From the NCBI GenBank assembly GCA_902783375.1, contig CACZQN010000025.1, positions 25,768-89,767 on the forward strand: a stretch of DNA of 64,000 bases, in the 5' to 3' direction. Shown one piece after another: positions 63,123 to 64,000 of this stretch; positions within the stretch are counted from its first letter, which is position 1; each line of letters opens with the position of its first letter. The stretch is from an uncultured Lachnospiraceae bacterium (GTDB lineage: Bacteria > Bacillota > Clostridia > Lachnospirales > Lachnospiraceae). The notes beneath the pieces are model-generated. The model was given only the letters and a program-made list of their open reading frames with translations, had not been told where the DNA came from and ran no database searches. The position numbers were made by a program, and so were the translations under genes.

Positions 63123-63889
63123 TGAAAAGAATAGCAATCATCACTGGTGCCTCGAGCGGGATGGGAAAGCGTTTTGTGGAGACACTGGATACGTTTGGAA
63201 AGTTTGATGAAGTGTGGGCGATTGCCAGAAGAGCAGACAGACTTGCTGCTCTTCCGGCGCCATGCCCGGTGAAACCGGTCCCGATGGATCTGTCGGACCC
63301 GGCTTCTTATGAGCGTTATCAGGAACTGCTCGCTGCGGAAGACGTGAGCGTCGGCCTGCTGGTGAATGCAAGCGGGTATGGGAAGTTTGCGGCGGTCATG
63401 GATACGCCGCTTGCAGACAACCTGAACATGGTGGATCTCAACTGTAAGGCGGTGATCGCGCTCTGTCAGCTGACGATCCCTTATATGGAGAAAGACGGGA
63501 CCATCATCAACATCGCATCCGTCGCAGCCTTCCAGCCGATCCCTTATATCGATGTGTACGCTGCAACGAAATCGTTTGTTGTCAGCTACAGCAGGGCCCT
63601 GAACCGGGAACTGAAAAACGTCCACGTCATGGCGGTCTGCCCGTTCTGGACGAAGACCGAGTTCTTCGACCGGGCCATCGACAAGTCGAAAGATGCCGTC
63701 GTAAAGAAATACGCAGCGATGTATGATCCGAAGGACATCGTGGCGAGGGCATGGAGAGATGCCAAGAAGCATAAAGAGATCAGCATGTATGGCTTTGTTG
63801 CAAGAGGACAGGCCGCACTTGTGAAGCTGCTGCCGCACGATCTGGTCATGAAAGTCTGGATGGGGCAGCAGGGACTCACGGAAAAGTAA
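63122..63889 (+). CDS. Short-chain dehydrogenase/reductase
   Basis: The 255-residue classical SDR has the cofactor motif TGASSGMGKRF, the NASG equivalent (LLVNASGYGKF), INIASVAAFQPIPYIDVYAATKSFVVSYSRAL (catalytic Ser, Tyr and Lys) and AVCPFWTKTEFF. Arg residues after the second strand (IARRADRLAAL) suggest NADP(H). The substrate is unknown. Its start overlaps the esterase stop (TAATG), so translation is coupled. Confidence 0.92.
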   Translation: MKRIAIITGASSGMGKRFVETLDTFGKFDEVWAIARRADRLAALPAPCPVKPVPMDLSDPASYERYQELLAAEDVSVGLLVNASGYGKFAAVMDTPLADNLNMVDLNCKAVIALCQLTIPYMEKDGTIINIASVAAFQPIPYIDVYAATKSFVVSYSRALNRELKNVHVMAVCPFWTKTEFFDRAIDKSKDAVVKKYAAMYDPKDIVARAWRDAKKHKEISMYGFVARGQAALVKLLPHDLVMKVWMGQQGLTEK

Positions 63890-63905
63890 CCAATCATAAA
63901 AACAA

Positions 63906-64000
63906 ACGTAACTTTTCAGGACCGACATCGTATAGACCGACGCTTCGCGTCTAATCGTTGCTTCGCAACTCTTGTCTATACGCGTCGGCCATCAGGCCGG
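63906..64000 (+). repeat. Nested-palindrome repeat element, copy C, cut by the window end
   Basis: It begins ACGTAACTTTTCAGGACCGACA and contains module 1: TATAGAC...GTCTATA enclosing GACGCTTCGCGTC and GTTGCTTCGCAAC, then the start of the GGCC-rich joint. Same orientation as copy B. The helix bases differ from copy B but pairing is kept. Confidence 0.88.

Overview
The window looks like chromosomal DNA from a fairly GC-rich, strictly anaerobic member of the Clostridia, most likely a gut or rumen Lachnospiraceae. The grounds are the B. subtilis-like gene order holB-ricT-trmN6-rsmI with a convergent abrB, strong GGAGG ribosome binding sites, a MetH lacking its reactivation domain, reverse rubrerythrin, a But/Cat-type CoA-transferase and many intracellular glycosidases. 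The family assignment is inference from gene content; no species is claimed.

Layout. 1-1615: end of a reverse rubrerythrin, a free alpha-CTD-like protein and a lone ORF6N protein. 1700-8297: marR, a heterodimeric ABC exporter, a GH27 enzyme and a LacI regulator, tightly spaced on one strand. 8395-23379: a carbohydrate region with a GH43 enzyme, a secreted Fn3-like protein, a Uma2 nuclease-like protein with a small partner, a clan-A glycosidase, a complete BMP/Nup-type ABC importer and a GH106-like enzyme. 23376-24048: a Phd/RelE-type toxin-antitoxin pair. 24074-29714 (minus strand): Dabb protein, CbxX-like AAA ATPase, YczE-like membrane protein, an L-fucose/L-arabinose isomerase-family protein and a GNAT-methyltransferase fusion. 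30020-35936: metH, two tandem secreted paralogues and almost 1 kb of repeat- and hairpin-rich DNA before carB. 35937-45515: carB, CoA-transferase, QueG-like Fe-S protein, GH127 beta-L-arabinofuranosidase, then metF with a stand-alone MetH activation-domain protein. 45760-49935: a two-component system, a CPBP protease and a RelB antitoxin with a broken PIN toxin. 50021-55796: tRNA-Pro, a HAD phosphatase, VanZ, and the holB-ricT-trmN6-rsmI/abrB block. 56183-64000: an esterase, rfbB, two GH1 enzymes, a second esterase and an SDR.

How the genes fit together. Most of the catabolic glycosidases (GH27, GH43, GH106-like, GH127, two GH1) lack signal peptides, so they probably act on oligosaccharides or glycosides already imported. 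A BMP-type importer, a family known for purine nucleosides, lies between two glycosidase genes, so its substrate is an open question. One-carbon metabolism is split: metH lacks its activation domain, which is encoded about 12 kb away beside metF.

The most unusual content is non-coding. There is a family of about 175 bp nested-palindrome elements with shared ends (three copies). There is a set of paired TTACGGATAAG/TTATCCGTAA motifs with a nearly constant 28-30 bp offset in three intergenic regions. There are also two copies of a terminator-containing intergenic repeat, one followed by a 63-bp tandem repeat, and a dense hairpin array before carB. Several promoters match the sigma-A consensus with 17-bp spacing and carry palindromes that look like operators (marR, GH43, toxin-antitoxin, first GH1).
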